A stretch of 64,000 bases of DNA, from contig JAMPIV010003434.1 of NCBI GenBank assembly GCA_024509875.1, forward strand, positions 141,501 to 205,500, in the 5' to 3' direction. Positions 22,652 through 31,501 of the stretch are shown in pieces (the first letter of the stretch is position 1; each line of letters starts with the position of its first letter). Below the pieces are notes generated by a model. It did not search any database. It had not been told where the DNA came from and worked only from the letters and a program-made list of their open reading frames with translations. The position numbers and the translations under genes are program-made. The stretch is from Oreohelix idahoensis. Lineage: Eukaryota > Mollusca > Gastropoda > Stylommatophora > Oreohelicidae.

Positions 22652-24525
22652 CTTTGTTAAGAACGTGGACTGATGAAAAGGCAGAGGAAAACATTACATC
22701 TTCATACCAGTATGTGAATGAGCTGACCACTCGGTTAAAAACTGGCTGGAAACTTGCCAATGAAAATTTGAAACAAGCCAGGAAGAAACATGCTGCCTAT
22801 TATAACAGGAAGGCGAAAGACAGAAATTTGGCTGTGGGAGAGAAGGTACTGCTTCTTTTGCCCGGGAGTCAGAATAAGTTACAAATTGGATGGCAGGGTC
22901 CATATACAGTTCTAGAGAAGGTGTCTAGAACAAATTATAAGATAGATAAGAAGGGGAAAGAAAAAATCTATCATGTGAATCTCCTGAAGAAATATTTGGA
23001 AAGAGAACATCAGGAAGAGACACACTTGTTGACCTTGTCCATCGCCATGGAGATGAAAAAGGAACCACTTTCATCATTTGAATATCCATTACACCCCTGT
23101 GAGACAGCAGCACAGGTGAAAATCAGTACACATTTAACGAAAACTCAGAAAGAGAGAGTGCAACAGGTTCTAAATAATCATGCAGAGGTGTTAACAGACC
23201 GACCAGGGCATACAAACCTATTGGAATATGATATGAAATTCATAGACTCCACACCTGTCTGTATGAAACCATATTCGATTCCGTTTGCTAAGGAAAAAGC
23301 TTTGAAGGAAGAGATAGACTATCTATTGAAGGAAGGAATTATTTCGCACAGTGAGTCTTCGTATAGTTCCGGTGTTGTACTTTTAAGGAAGCCCTCTGGA
23401 GAACATAGACTCTGTATAGATTACAGGAGACTGAATGCTATTACAGAAGGACAGGTGGATCCATTGCCGGATACAAATCAGCTGTTTGCCAGACTAAATA
23501 AAGCTAAATATTTCTCAAAAGTGGATCTGAGTAAAGGATACTATCAGATTCCAGTAAAGCCTGAGGTTAGACCATACCTAGCTTTTAGTACCTCAGAAGG
23601 ACACTATGAGTTTAATAGATTGCCATTTGGATTGAAGAATGCGCCTAGTGTCTTCTCTAGAATGATGAGAAAATTATTGGATCCTCTGAATAATCCCTGT
23701 ATAACAAATTTTATGGATGATATCCTTATAGCAACAGAAACATTTGAGGAACACATTGACTCTCTGAACATGCTGTTTGATCGACTTAGGGAGGCAAATT
23801 TAACAGCCCGACCAACCAAATGTTGCGTTGGATGTAAAGAATTGGAATTTTTGGGACACACAGTTTATCAGGGAAACATGACCCCTGACCCAAAGAATTT
23901 AGAGAAACTACAGAAAGCCCCGAGACCACAAACCAAGAAGGACGTGAGATCCTTTGTCTCATTATGTGGTTTCTACCAGAAGTATATCAAAAACTTTAAT
24001 TCCATATGTGCACCTTTAACTGAATTGACACGTAAAGGACTTCCAGATCGCATTACATGGACACCACAATGTGAAATGACTTACCAAGAATTGAAGGAAA
24101 AGCTCACAAGTAAACCCATTTTGAAATTACCTGACTTAAGTCAAGAATTCATAGTAAGGACGGATGCAAGTAATATTGGGCTAGGTGCAACTTTACTACA
24201 GAAATCAGAGGCATTGGATGGGGAATTAAGCCCAGTGGCATATGCTAGCAGAAAGTTGAATAAAGCTGAAATCAACTACTCAACTAGCGAAAAAGAATGT
24301 CTTGCAGTAATATGGGCAATAAAGAAATTCAATATTTATCTATATGGGAAGGCATTTAAGTTGCAAACTGACCACAAACCTTTATCGTTTTTAGCACAGG
24401 CTAAGCATGAGAACTCTAGGTTACTCCGATGGTCTTTGCTTCTGGCTCCATATAATTTTAGCATTGAATATATATCTGGAAAAAACCAATCTGGGAGCGG
24501 ATTTTTTAAGCCGCCATCCGTGTGA
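22624..24525 (+). CDS. pol: Integrase C-terminal (GPY/F) domain, RT and RNase H
   Basis: The frame is open from 22624; the first ATG is at 22654. N-terminal part: KGPYVALLRTWTDEKAE followed by LQIGWQGPYTVLEKVS and HVNLLKKYL, the GPY/F module that ends Ty3/gypsy integrases. RT follows (VDLSKGYYQIPV, LPFGLKNAPSVFSRMM, catalytic FMDDIL near residue 355), then RNase H (VRTDASNIGLGATLL, ECLAVIWAIKKF, TDHKPLSFL). The domain order IN then RT marks Gmr1-like elements. Near the end an A-run (about 24480) puts the usual GADFLSRHP ending into the next frame, so a one-base frameshift alters the last residues. Its frame differs from the preceding ORF. Confidence 0.88.
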   Translation, partial: VHTIKGPYVALLRTWTDEKAEENITSSYQYVNELTTRLKTGWKLANENLKQARKKHAAYYNRKAKDRNLAVGEKVLLLLPGSQNKLQIGWQGPYTVLEKVSRTNYKIDKKGKEKIYHVNLLKKYLEREHQEETHLLTLSIAMEMKKEPLSSFEYPLHPCETAAQVKISTHLTKTQKERVQQVLNNHAEVLTDRPGHTNLLEYDMKFIDSTPVCMKPYSIPFAKEKALKEEIDYLLKEGIISHSESSYSSGVVLLRKPSGEHRLCIDYRRLNAITEGQVDPLPDTNQLFARLNKAKYFSKVDLSKGYYQIPVKPEVRPYLAFSTSEGHYEFNRLPFGLKNAPSVFSRMMRKLLDPLNNPCITNFMDDILIATETFEEHIDSLNMLFDRLREANLTARPTKCCVGCKELEFLGHTVYQGNMTPDPKNLEKLQKAPRPQTKKDVRSFVSLCGFYQKYIKNFNSICAPLTELTRKGLPDRITWTPQCEMTYQELKEKLTSKPILKLPDLSQEFIVRTDASNIGLGATLLQKSEALDGELSPVAYASRKLNKAEINYSTSEKECLAVIWAIKKFNIYLYGKAFKLQTDHKPLSFLAQAKHENSRLLRWSLLLAPYNFSIEYISGKNQSGSGFFKPPSV

Positions 24526-24610
24526 TGAGAATCACCGTAAACCCCAAAAATAATAATAAATTTCTCTATGTGTATATAGAATAAAGGACTGACATATAAT
24601 GTCTGTTTTA

Positions 24611-24620
24611 AGAGGGGAGG
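24611..24620 (+). promoter_or_regulatory. Polypurine tract
   Basis: AGAGGGGAGG immediately precedes the TG of the 3' LTR. This is the canonical plus-strand primer site of LTR retrotransposons. Confidence 0.85.
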
Positions 24621-26124
24621 TGTCATGGAATATTCTAATCCACATATATAAATTATCAATTAAATATAAAGCCTAATAAATACATATAATAAAGAAAAGA
24701 GCAATGGTAAAATGACAGTGCTATCACAAAGAATGTACTCGAAATCCCCCTTGTTTTCTGCTTCGTCTGCAAATTGTAACGCTTTCACGTTGATAGTAAA
24801 GCTTACTGTATTATTACCCGCCTTCTTCAATGAAACGTGTGCTGTATTTCTTGGAAAAGCATTGAGACGTACTGCGTAATGACCTAAATTAACCCTAACA
24901 TTAATTATACTGCGTTACCAAAACGAACGAACAGATGGACTAAAGGGATAAAAAGAGAAGGGAGAGGCAGAAAGCCGAACACTAAACCCGCTTCGCGCGA
25001 TACACAATTACTACCATCACGCGTGTAAGTCTACATGCACTAATTTTTTTTTCAGACGGACAGTGATAAAATACACTACCCTTTCCCAGAGTTAGGTTTA
25101 TAAATCATAACAGACTCTTATTAGAAAAGACAACATTATATGGGTTTACGTTTGAACACATAACAGTACCCAGACAGCACATCTTCTAAACAGGAGATAG
25201 AAGAAATTGCATATTTTGAACGCAGCCACGTAGCTCCTTTAAATTAGTATTTTTGGGTTCCTTAGGGTTTGCTGACAAATAATATGTAAAACGTTACGCA
25301 AATAGTCCAGGAATTAATAAATTATACCCAAAATAAAATATTGGGGGTGCCTGACAGCATAAAATCATTTCTGCTCATAAAATTTTTTTTATAACGTGTT
25401 TGAAAAAACCTTACGTTACATAAATAGCCTACCATGTAAACTCCAAATTGATTGGAGCGCAACAAATGAAAGCCTAACCACAATTGGTCGGGCTATAAAT
25501 ACTATCTTGGTTGTTGGGGGAGACGGGAAAAGATAACATTTTTTCAAACACTTGTCGAAACGTGGCTCATTGGCCAGTCTCGCTGATATACACACTTGGG
25601 AGCGTTAGTTCGAGACCACTAATTCAAATAAGCTTGATAAAGCGACAGTACGTTGAAGCCAGCTCACATTTTTGCTAAAATAAAAGCCTGGAACATAGGC
25701 AGAACGGAATTTGTGCCAGTTTGTGCCAGAATTCATTGCTAATCAACGTATCTGTGTTTATTTCCATGAAATTGTGGGACAGTGGTCTTGATGGTACTGA
25801 GCAGCATCTGGTCAGAGATTTGCTGAATCCAGTGTCGGACAGCATACTCCTTGGTCCTTTTAGCTATCAGTGAGGTGTCTCCTGAGCCCAGAGGAGAATT
25901 CGAGCAGAGGAGTCCTCTCCTGCCGCCATCACTCAAGATAAGCAGAGTTGGCCAGCTGAGCTCAACATTATGTCCCCTCATCTTGAAATAACTTTATAAA
26001 AATACCATTCAGAGGGGAATTTACTTGTCTTAAAATCAGGAACTGTGAACATCTCCAATACTGGTCCCTAAAGACAAACTATTGAAGTCATGATGACAAA
26101 TACCAACAGAGCTTGAACAAAACA
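24621..26124 (+). repeat. 3' LTR (1504 bp)
   Basis: Nearly identical to 18360-19867. Substitutions seen: the base within GGTTTAWAAATC near 25100, CCACRATTGG near 25480, and GGTCYTTTTAGC near 25857. An 80-codon minus-strand ORF (25739-25981, and 19481-19723 in the 5' LTR) lies in both copies; it has no recognised domain. Confidence 0.93.
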
Positions 26125-26735
26125 ACACCTACCATCTTCTGTTATTGTATGACCAAGATATGAGTAGCTCTTGACGTGTTCCAGTATTTTCCCATTTATG
26201 CTTATCTTTAATGTGGGCTTATCGTCTGTTTTGCTAATTATCATAGTTTTTGTTTTCTCAATATTAATGTCGAGTCCATATTCATGACTTATACTGTTCA
26301 CTTGCTTCACTAGTTCTTGTAAATCCTGTTCACTTTCAGCTAACAACACGGTATCATCTGCACATCTAAGGTTGTTTATTGACCTTCCCCTGAAGTTCAG
26401 TCCTGGCATTTCCTTTATCTGTTTGAAATTTTTTTTCGGTGTATAGATTAAATAGGACCTCGACACCTCACGGTAAAAGGGGAACGACTAAGTAAGAAAG
26501 TATAGATTAAATAGGCAGGGGGACAGCACACAACCTTGTCTGACACCTCTTTTTATGTCTATGTATGGTGAATAATTCCTTCCAGATCTTACCGTGGCAG
26601 TTTGTTCCCAATAAAGGTTACTGAGTATTCTTATATCTTTTCCATCAATACCTATGTCTTCGAGGCATTCAATTATTTTCTCATGATGGACTCTGTCAGG
26701 AGCCCTCTTATAGTCAATGAAGCACATGCACATAC
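26125..26735 (-). pseudogene. LINE RT, right piece of split host LINE
   Basis: Minus-strand RT motifs: MCFIDYKRAPDRVHHEKI, then KRGVRQGCVLSPCLFNLY, then LRCADDTVLLAESEQDLQ (CADD in place of YADD), then SYSYLGHTITEDGR at the LTR junction. A 43-bp LINE tail interrupts it at 26457-26499 between the NLY motif and the following IKEMPGLNFRGRS. 5'-truncated near 26735. Together with 17819-18359 it is one old LINE copy broken by two later insertions. Confidence 0.85.
26457..26499 (+). mobile_element. 43-bp LINE-tail insertion with 16-bp TSD
   Basis: GTATAGATTAAATAGG lies at 26441-26456 and again at 26500-26515. The 43 bp between (containing CACCTCACGGTAAAAGGGGA and an ACTAAGTAAG tail) match the last bases of the LINE family at 15967-17165 and 31502-32760. 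This is an extremely 5'-truncated but bona fide target-primed insertion, nested in the host LINE's RT. Confidence 0.93.
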
Positions 26736-26833
26736 TATTTTGGACCTCTGCGTAAAATTACCTTCTGCTTTATACTTCATTTGACACTTATGGATAAAAT
26801 ATATGATAAGTGCTTAAGCGCTCATGCTTTTTG

Positions 26834-27112
26834 TCAATTTGATGTTACATTTTTTGACTGCATGCTATAAACTCCTTGAACAAAATTTTTTTTTGGGTTT
26901 TTAGTGCATTGAAAGAGTTTGTTTAAAATATTTTTTAAATATTTTTTATTTAGTCTACGCAGCATTTGATGAATGCTAATATGCAATATTTTTGTGTCAC
27001 AATGTTTAGAAAAGTCAACAGGAAAAAAACACTTTTCGCAGTAAACTTCCAAGACACCATGTAGATACAGGTGAATGTAAACTATTATATGTGTTTTGGG
27101 CAGGGTCAGCAA
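26834..27112 (-). pseudogene. Possible BED/CGBP1-like zinc-finger fragment
   Basis: The minus-strand frame contains YCEKCFFPVDFSKHCDTK followed by HISIHQMLRRLNKK, resembling the C-x2-C ... H ... H finger at the N-terminus of some hAT-derived (CGBP1-like) proteins. Only one motif is seen and the rest is Lys/Asn-rich, so this may be chance. Confidence 0.25.
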
Positions 27113-27160
27113 CTAGTCGATCTCGATTTACTGGTAGATCCCAGTGGATGATCTGGTAGT
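27101..27160 (+). mobile_element. hAT-like terminal sequence
   Basis: CAGGGTCAGCAACTAGTCGA followed by CTGGTAGATCCCAG resembles the start of many animal hAT (Charlie-type) elements, CAGGGGTCRGCAACC. No matching right end was found in the next kilobase, so it is a truncated end. Confidence 0.45.
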
Positions 27161-27621
27161 TCTTTAGGTGACTATCGAGGGGAAGGGGGGGGGGGAGGGG
27201 AAGACTTTAAACTAGGAACATTTTTGACCTGACCTCTCCCGCCGGCATTTAAAATCGCAGTGTGCTCGAGATAAAAATGTACTTTTCCCCCACTCCCAAT
27301 GAAAACTCTCGAGGGGTCAACTAAAATATATTCGTGAACTGCATGAGACAGAAACGCGGTCTTTTCTTTGTAAGGTTCATAATCCACCCCTCCAGTTTAA
27401 AATTACGCCATGTCCTCTGCATGGAAGATGGCCGCATCCTCAAAGTCACTTTCTACAGACGACAGCTGGTAGATAACAAAAGAACAACTGTGCGAGTGTA
27501 GATGAGGTTCAAGCACAAGAAGACAAAACATGCTGAAAGAAACACCAGGAAAATAAGCAGATGAGGGCTGTCACCTCAGGGGCGCATTTCCATAGTCAGT
27601 TATGACTGAAGGGGTTACTAA

Positions 27622-27626
<5 letters not shown>

Positions 27627-27716
<90 letters not shown>
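27627..27716. repeat. (TA)n microsatellite
   Basis: About 45 TA repeats abutting the left end of the hAT-like MITE at 27717. Confidence 0.97.
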
Positions 27717-27719
<3 letters not shown>

Positions 27720-28224
27720 TGGCGTCACGCGGGGGGTGCGGACCGTACCGGGTGGCACCATCAGAAGGGGTGACACCAAAATGACTGTCTATAAAGTTTG
27801 TGTGCAGTGTTTCAGCAGAAATTTATTGTTTTTTATAAAAATATTCCTTTAATTAGTTATAACCACAAAAACATTTTTCCTTAAAATGAACATAATTTTG
27901 ATGTAGTTCTTAAACGTTTTTACTTCGAATTCTATTGTTTTCTTATCGAATTTTCACTGTAACCACATGAAACTATGTAAATGTAAATACATTTAGGCTG
28001 TGCGTATGATATTGTAATTTAAAGGTGTAATTTTAATTTTGCTAGTTGTTTATGTCACTACTATTGCCATTACATTCAGTGATATACGGGAATTACGATT
28101 TACGAGTAACATTAGTACAAAAAACATTACTAAGGATTCTGTATGGTCTGGTACGGGAGGAGGTCCATGGGGGTGACACCATGAGTTACCGCACTGGGTG
28201 ACACCAACCCTAGTGACGCCACTA
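27717..28224. mobile_element. hAT-like MITE inserted in a (TA)n tract
   Basis: Left end CAGTGGCGTCAC, right end AGTGACGCCACT (28211-28223), with further internal matches: the GGGTGACACC motif near both ends and GTACCGG / CCGGTAC-like blocks. TA repeats on both sides hide an 8-bp TSD (TATATATA is compatible). The ~500-bp interior is AT-rich with no transposase frame. A sequence CAGTGGCGTAACTA at about 44504 may be another end of this family. Confidence 0.75.
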
Positions 28225-28426
28225 TATATATATATAGTAGATATTTAGACGGCTCAGAGTTACTAAAGTAGACCCCAAAAGCTCCTGGGTTGCCGACCAC
28301 CTGGTTTTTTTGGTGTTTAGAACCAGCTGTTATGAGACATGCTGTACTGAGCTCTCTGAAAAGTGGTATCATTCCAATTTCATGTTACGATTTTGTACTC
28401 GTTTCTTTGAATGTTTCTAGCCTTTA

Positions 28427-30523
28427 ATGTCTGCCATTCAGAAAGGAGGTATCCCAGGTACACCAGGATGCCTAGAGCATGCCGCAATGATCTGGGAAGC
28501 AATCCAAAAGGCAAAGTCTGACAGAACAAACCTCCATGTAATCTGGTTGGATCTAGCGAATGCTTATGGATCCGTTCCACACCAGATGTTGTGGCATGCC
28601 CTAGAAATGTATCATGTTCCACAAGAGATTGCAGCAATGCTGAAGCTGTATTTCGCAGGGTTTTCTGTCAGATTTTCAACCAGAGAGTACACAACGAAGT
28701 GGATTGGCCTTGAAGTTGGAATTGCGATGGGATGTACCATCTCTCCGATACTATTCGTCATGGCTATGCAGGTAATCCTCAATGCGGCTGAAGGAATGGC
28801 TATAGGCCCAAAGCTCGGTGGAATGTGTCACATGCCACCGCTTAAAGCATTCATGGATGACACAACAATTCTGACATCAGATGAACATCAGGCCCGGAGG
28901 ATGTTAGCACGCCTGGATGAACTAGTCAGCTGGTGCAGAATGAGCTTCAAAACCAAGAAGTCGAGAAGCCTATCAGTCAGGAAAGGGAAGTTAGCAGAGG
29001 TCATATTCACGGGTTCTAGCCAAAGAATCCCTATTGTCATTGAGGAACCTGTTAAAAGTCTTGGCAGGGTGTACGATGCCTCTTTAAAAGACTCGAAGGC
29101 AGTGCAACAGACAATAGAAATGGCAGACAGAGGATTACAGATCATAGACCAAAGCAGACTCCTGGGAAAGTTCAAACTGTGGTGCCTCCAGTTCATGTTG
29201 ATACCGAAATTGCTGTGGCCACTGCTTATATATGAAATAAGCACAAGTACAGTGGAAGCTATAGAGCAGAAGGTCAACAAGTTCATGAGAAAATGGCTAG
29301 GGGTACCACCAGGTCTGTCAGATGTAGCACTGTACTGCAAAAAGTCAAAACTTCTGCTTCCCTTCAAGTCAGTTGTTGAAGAATACAAAGTTGGAAAAGC
29401 AAGGCTTGCAATGATGCTACGCGAGTCAGCTGATGACGTGGTTAAGTCCATTCAGCCCACACTGAAAACGGGAAGGAAGTGGAGAGTGGAAGAAGCTGTT
29501 GATGCTGCTGAAGAGTCACTCAAACTGAGAGAGGTAATCGGATACACACAAACGAATAGACGGGGATTTGGGCATGGTGACATCCGCTGGTGGTCCAAGG
29601 CCTCAAGCAGGGAGCGCAGAGACATGGTAGTTCAGGAGATACGAGGAGCTGAGAATGATAAGAGGTTGCAAAAAGCAGTGCAGCAGGTCCAACAAGGCCA
29701 ATGGACCACATGGGAAAGAGCTCTGCAGAGGTCCTTGACATGGAATGATATATGGCATATGGCACCTCTTAGGCTCAGCTTCGTGGTTAGATCAATGTAT
29801 GACCTGCTGCCGTCGGCCACCAACCTTGTGAAATGGGGAAAGTCGGATGATGAGCAGTGCCCCCTGTGCCAGGGGAGGCAGACACTTGAACACGTGCTCT
29901 CAGCGTGTAAGGTGGCGTTAGGGCAAGGGCGATACACTTGGCGCCATAACAAAGTGCTAAATGAGCTTGCTGCGACAATAGATCAGGCAAGAATGAAAGC
30001 GAATAGCAAAGTCCTGCCAGACACCGCAAACACATACTTTTTGAGGGCAGGAAAGTCAGCACACCCCAAACCGAGTAAATTTGGTAGCAGTTTACCATCT
30101 CTTCTTGACTGTGCAAACGACTGGGAGATGGCGGTAGACCTACCTGGACGGGGGGCATATCCAGAGTGTATCAGAAAATCGCGGAGACGGCCGGATATAG
30201 TGCTTCATTCTGCAGCAACGCTTCAGGTCATACTGATTGAACTGACCGTGCCATTTGAATCCAGATTAGACGAGCAACATTCATTCAAAGCGGCCAAGTA
30301 TAGCGATCTGGCCGCGGATCTGAGACACGATGGATTCAGTGCAAGGGTCATGGCAGTTGAAGTGGGCGCAAGAGGGCTTGTGGCTGCATCAGTGTATGAT
30401 TTATTGAAACTGTTGGGGCTGAAGGGACAGTCTAGAACAAGGGCACTGAAGAGGCTTAGTGAAACTGCCGAAAAGGCATCAGGCTGGCTGTGGAACAACC
30501 GCAATGGACGATGGACATCGTAA
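28427..30523 (+). CDS. RT plus restriction-like endonuclease, N-truncated
   Basis: 698 codons without interruption. RT motifs: QKGGIPGTPGCLEHAAM (start of the preserved palm/finger), VIWLDLANAYGSVPHQML, IAMGCTISPILFVMAMQ, and catalytic FMDDTTIL near residue 145. About residues 480-500 carry a CX2CX7HX4C knuckle (CPLCQGRQTLEHVLSAC), and 580-680 the endonuclease (RRPDIVLHS, VILIELTVPFE, AAKYSDL), matching the PD...E/D...K core of RLE LINEs. N-terminal DNA-binding fingers and the first RT motifs are missing because of 5' truncation. The first ATG may be partly flank-derived. It could not launch retrotransposition by itself. Confidence 0.88.
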   Translation: MSAIQKGGIPGTPGCLEHAAMIWEAIQKAKSDRTNLHVIWLDLANAYGSVPHQMLWHALEMYHVPQEIAAMLKLYFAGFSVRFSTREYTTKWIGLEVGIAMGCTISPILFVMAMQVILNAAEGMAIGPKLGGMCHMPPLKAFMDDTTILTSDEHQARRMLARLDELVSWCRMSFKTKKSRSLSVRKGKLAEVIFTGSSQRIPIVIEEPVKSLGRVYDASLKDSKAVQQTIEMADRGLQIIDQSRLLGKFKLWCLQFMLIPKLLWPLLIYEISTSTVEAIEQKVNKFMRKWLGVPPGLSDVALYCKKSKLLLPFKSVVEEYKVGKARLAMMLRESADDVVKSIQPTLKTGRKWRVEEAVDAAEESLKLREVIGYTQTNRRGFGHGDIRWWSKASSRERRDMVVQEIRGAENDKRLQKAVQQVQQGQWTTWERALQRSLTWNDIWHMAPLRLSFVVRSMYDLLPSATNLVKWGKSDDEQCPLCQGRQTLEHVLSACKVALGQGRYTWRHNKVLNELAATIDQARMKANSKVLPDTANTYFLRAGKSAHPKPSKFGSSLPSLLDCANDWEMAVDLPGRGAYPECIRKSRRRPDIVLHSAATLQVILIELTVPFESRLDEQHSFKAAKYSDLAADLRHDGFSARVMAVEVGARGLVAASVYDLLKLLGLKGQSRTRALKRLSETAEKASGWLWNNRNGRWTS

Positions 30524-30595
30524 CAATAAACGCTGCGATACAGAAAACACCAAAATTTTTCTAAGTCCACAACGCTGTGTTTTTTTTTTTTTTTT
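28430..30595 (+). mobile_element. 5'-truncated RLE-type (R2/NeSL-like) LINE
   Basis: The element begins within RT at about 28430 and continues through a short 3' UTR to a T-run near 30581-30596. It belongs to the early-branching LINE group with a C-terminal restriction-like endonuclease (RLE), unlike every other LINE in this window. The whole remaining coding part is uninterrupted, so it is probably young. A TSD was not identified. Confidence 0.8.
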
Positions 30596-30596
30596 T

Positions 30597-31192
30597 GGTG
30601 TACGAGTGAAAGAGATGCGACTCTGGGGCAACAGGCGATGTATACTATAGGGAGAGTGTCAGGTAAATTTCAGTGGCTTGCGGCGCGCAGCTCGTCGGCT
30701 GCGCGCTAATGTCTCAGTGTGTGTCCTTAGTTGTGAAGGGCGACGGAACGAACGGAATAATTTGTCTTCTCTTTGTTACTTTCACAATTGCCTCCGCGGC
30801 TGGCGTTGTGGATTTACTGTAAAAGTTGCTACCATAAGTGAAATGGGTTCATTTTCGATACAAGACAACAGGAAGCTGAGACGCTTGGGAGTCATGACCC
30901 AAGTGGGCCCGCCCCCCTTAGAGTGTAAAGGAGTAATTGGGCCGAAACACTTGTCGGCTGGGGGGATTTCTTCTGATGATCAGATTGCTTCCTGTTGTAT
31001 CGCTCTGTAAAGAGTTTCCTATCATGCCTCATGTTATTTCAGTCGTTGAGCACATTTTTCACTACTCCAACATTTTTTTTTTTTTGGTAGGGTCATATTT
31101 TGTTTTAATAGCAGATTTCAACCAGACCAAAAGGTCTTTTATATTTGTGCATATGCCGTAATATAACTGACAGATCCTGTGTTTAGGTTGAA
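30597..31192. other. Spacer with a strong GC hairpin, no gene seen
   Basis: Contains a perfect 9-bp stem GCGCGCAGC (30683-30691) / GCTGCGCGC (30698-30706) with a 6-nt loop, and a longer-range inverted match between ACAACAGGAAGC (near 30865) and GCTTCCTGTTGT (near 30987). No coding signal. Confidence 0.45.
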
Positions 31193-31436
31193 CACTTTTC
31201 TATTTTCGAGAGAGTACATTAACTTTCAACCACAGATAAGGGGTGTAACTGTGGTTGAAAGCTAGACAATAATTGTATTGTTTCCCTTATATGTAAACGA
31301 AACGATCCCGTTACATGCCGATTGAGAGGGAAAATGGTGTTTGGCCCATATTTTCTTTGACCATCGGCCCAATAGGGGTGTTGTGGTCAGCATCACGCCG
31401 GTCCCTTATATGTGCTCTACCGAAAATAGAAAAGTG
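31193..31436. repeat. Palindromic (foldback/MITE-like) element interrupted by SINE
   Basis: Outer arms CACTTTTCTATTTTCG (31193-31208) and CGAAAATAGAAAAGTG (31421-31436) are perfect inverted repeats, and similarity continues a few bases inward (GAGAG / CTCT). A second perfect 13-bp inverted pair, CTTTCAACCACAG (31223-31235) and CTGTGGTTGAAAG (31249-31261), lies inside. The SINE fragment at 31295-31401 was inserted later, as its TSD shows. Removing it leaves a ~125-bp palindromic unit. No clear TSD for the outer element was found. Confidence 0.65.
31295..31401 (-). mobile_element. 5'-truncated SINE, 12-bp TSD
   Basis: TCCCTTATATGT at 31283-31294 repeats at 31402-31413. The insert's minus strand matches the 3' half of the SINE at 46565-46853, including CCGGCGTGATG, AAAATATGGGCC and GTAACGGGATC. 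The tRNA-derived head is missing. Confidence 0.85.
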
Positions 31437-31501
31437 CGCAAATGGCGGTGTGCATGAATCAAGACACAGTATTAAGGTCTTTGTCTTGTGTGGACTGACC
31501 T

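Larger units (their letters stand above)
18360..26124 (+). mobile_element. Young Gmr1-like Ty3/gypsy retrotransposon
   Basis: LTRs (18360-19867 and 24621-26124) begin TG and end CA. The 5-bp TSD is ACACC (18355-18359 and 26125-26129), and the insertion splits a LINE reading frame cleanly. The internal part holds Gag, CCHC, a truncated integrase, then RT and RNase H, ending with the purine tract AGAGGGGAGG just before the 3' LTR. LTRs differ by about 3 substitutions and 3 small indels in 1.5 kb, so the insertion is recent. Integrase parts precede RT, the Gmr1-like order rather than the usual gypsy order. Protease and the integrase catalytic core are missing, so this copy cannot be autonomous. 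Confidence 0.92.

Noticed and set aside
17826..26780. Two separate LINE fragments
   Set aside because: The reading frame and TSD show that they are one LINE split by the LTR element.
28888..30158. Several long minus-strand ORFs
   Set aside because: Antisense shadows of the RLE-LINE frame.
30840..31020. Hammerhead ribozyme in the CTGATCATCAG region (minus strand)
   Set aside because: The invariant CUGAUGA and GAAA core elements are not both present in the right order.
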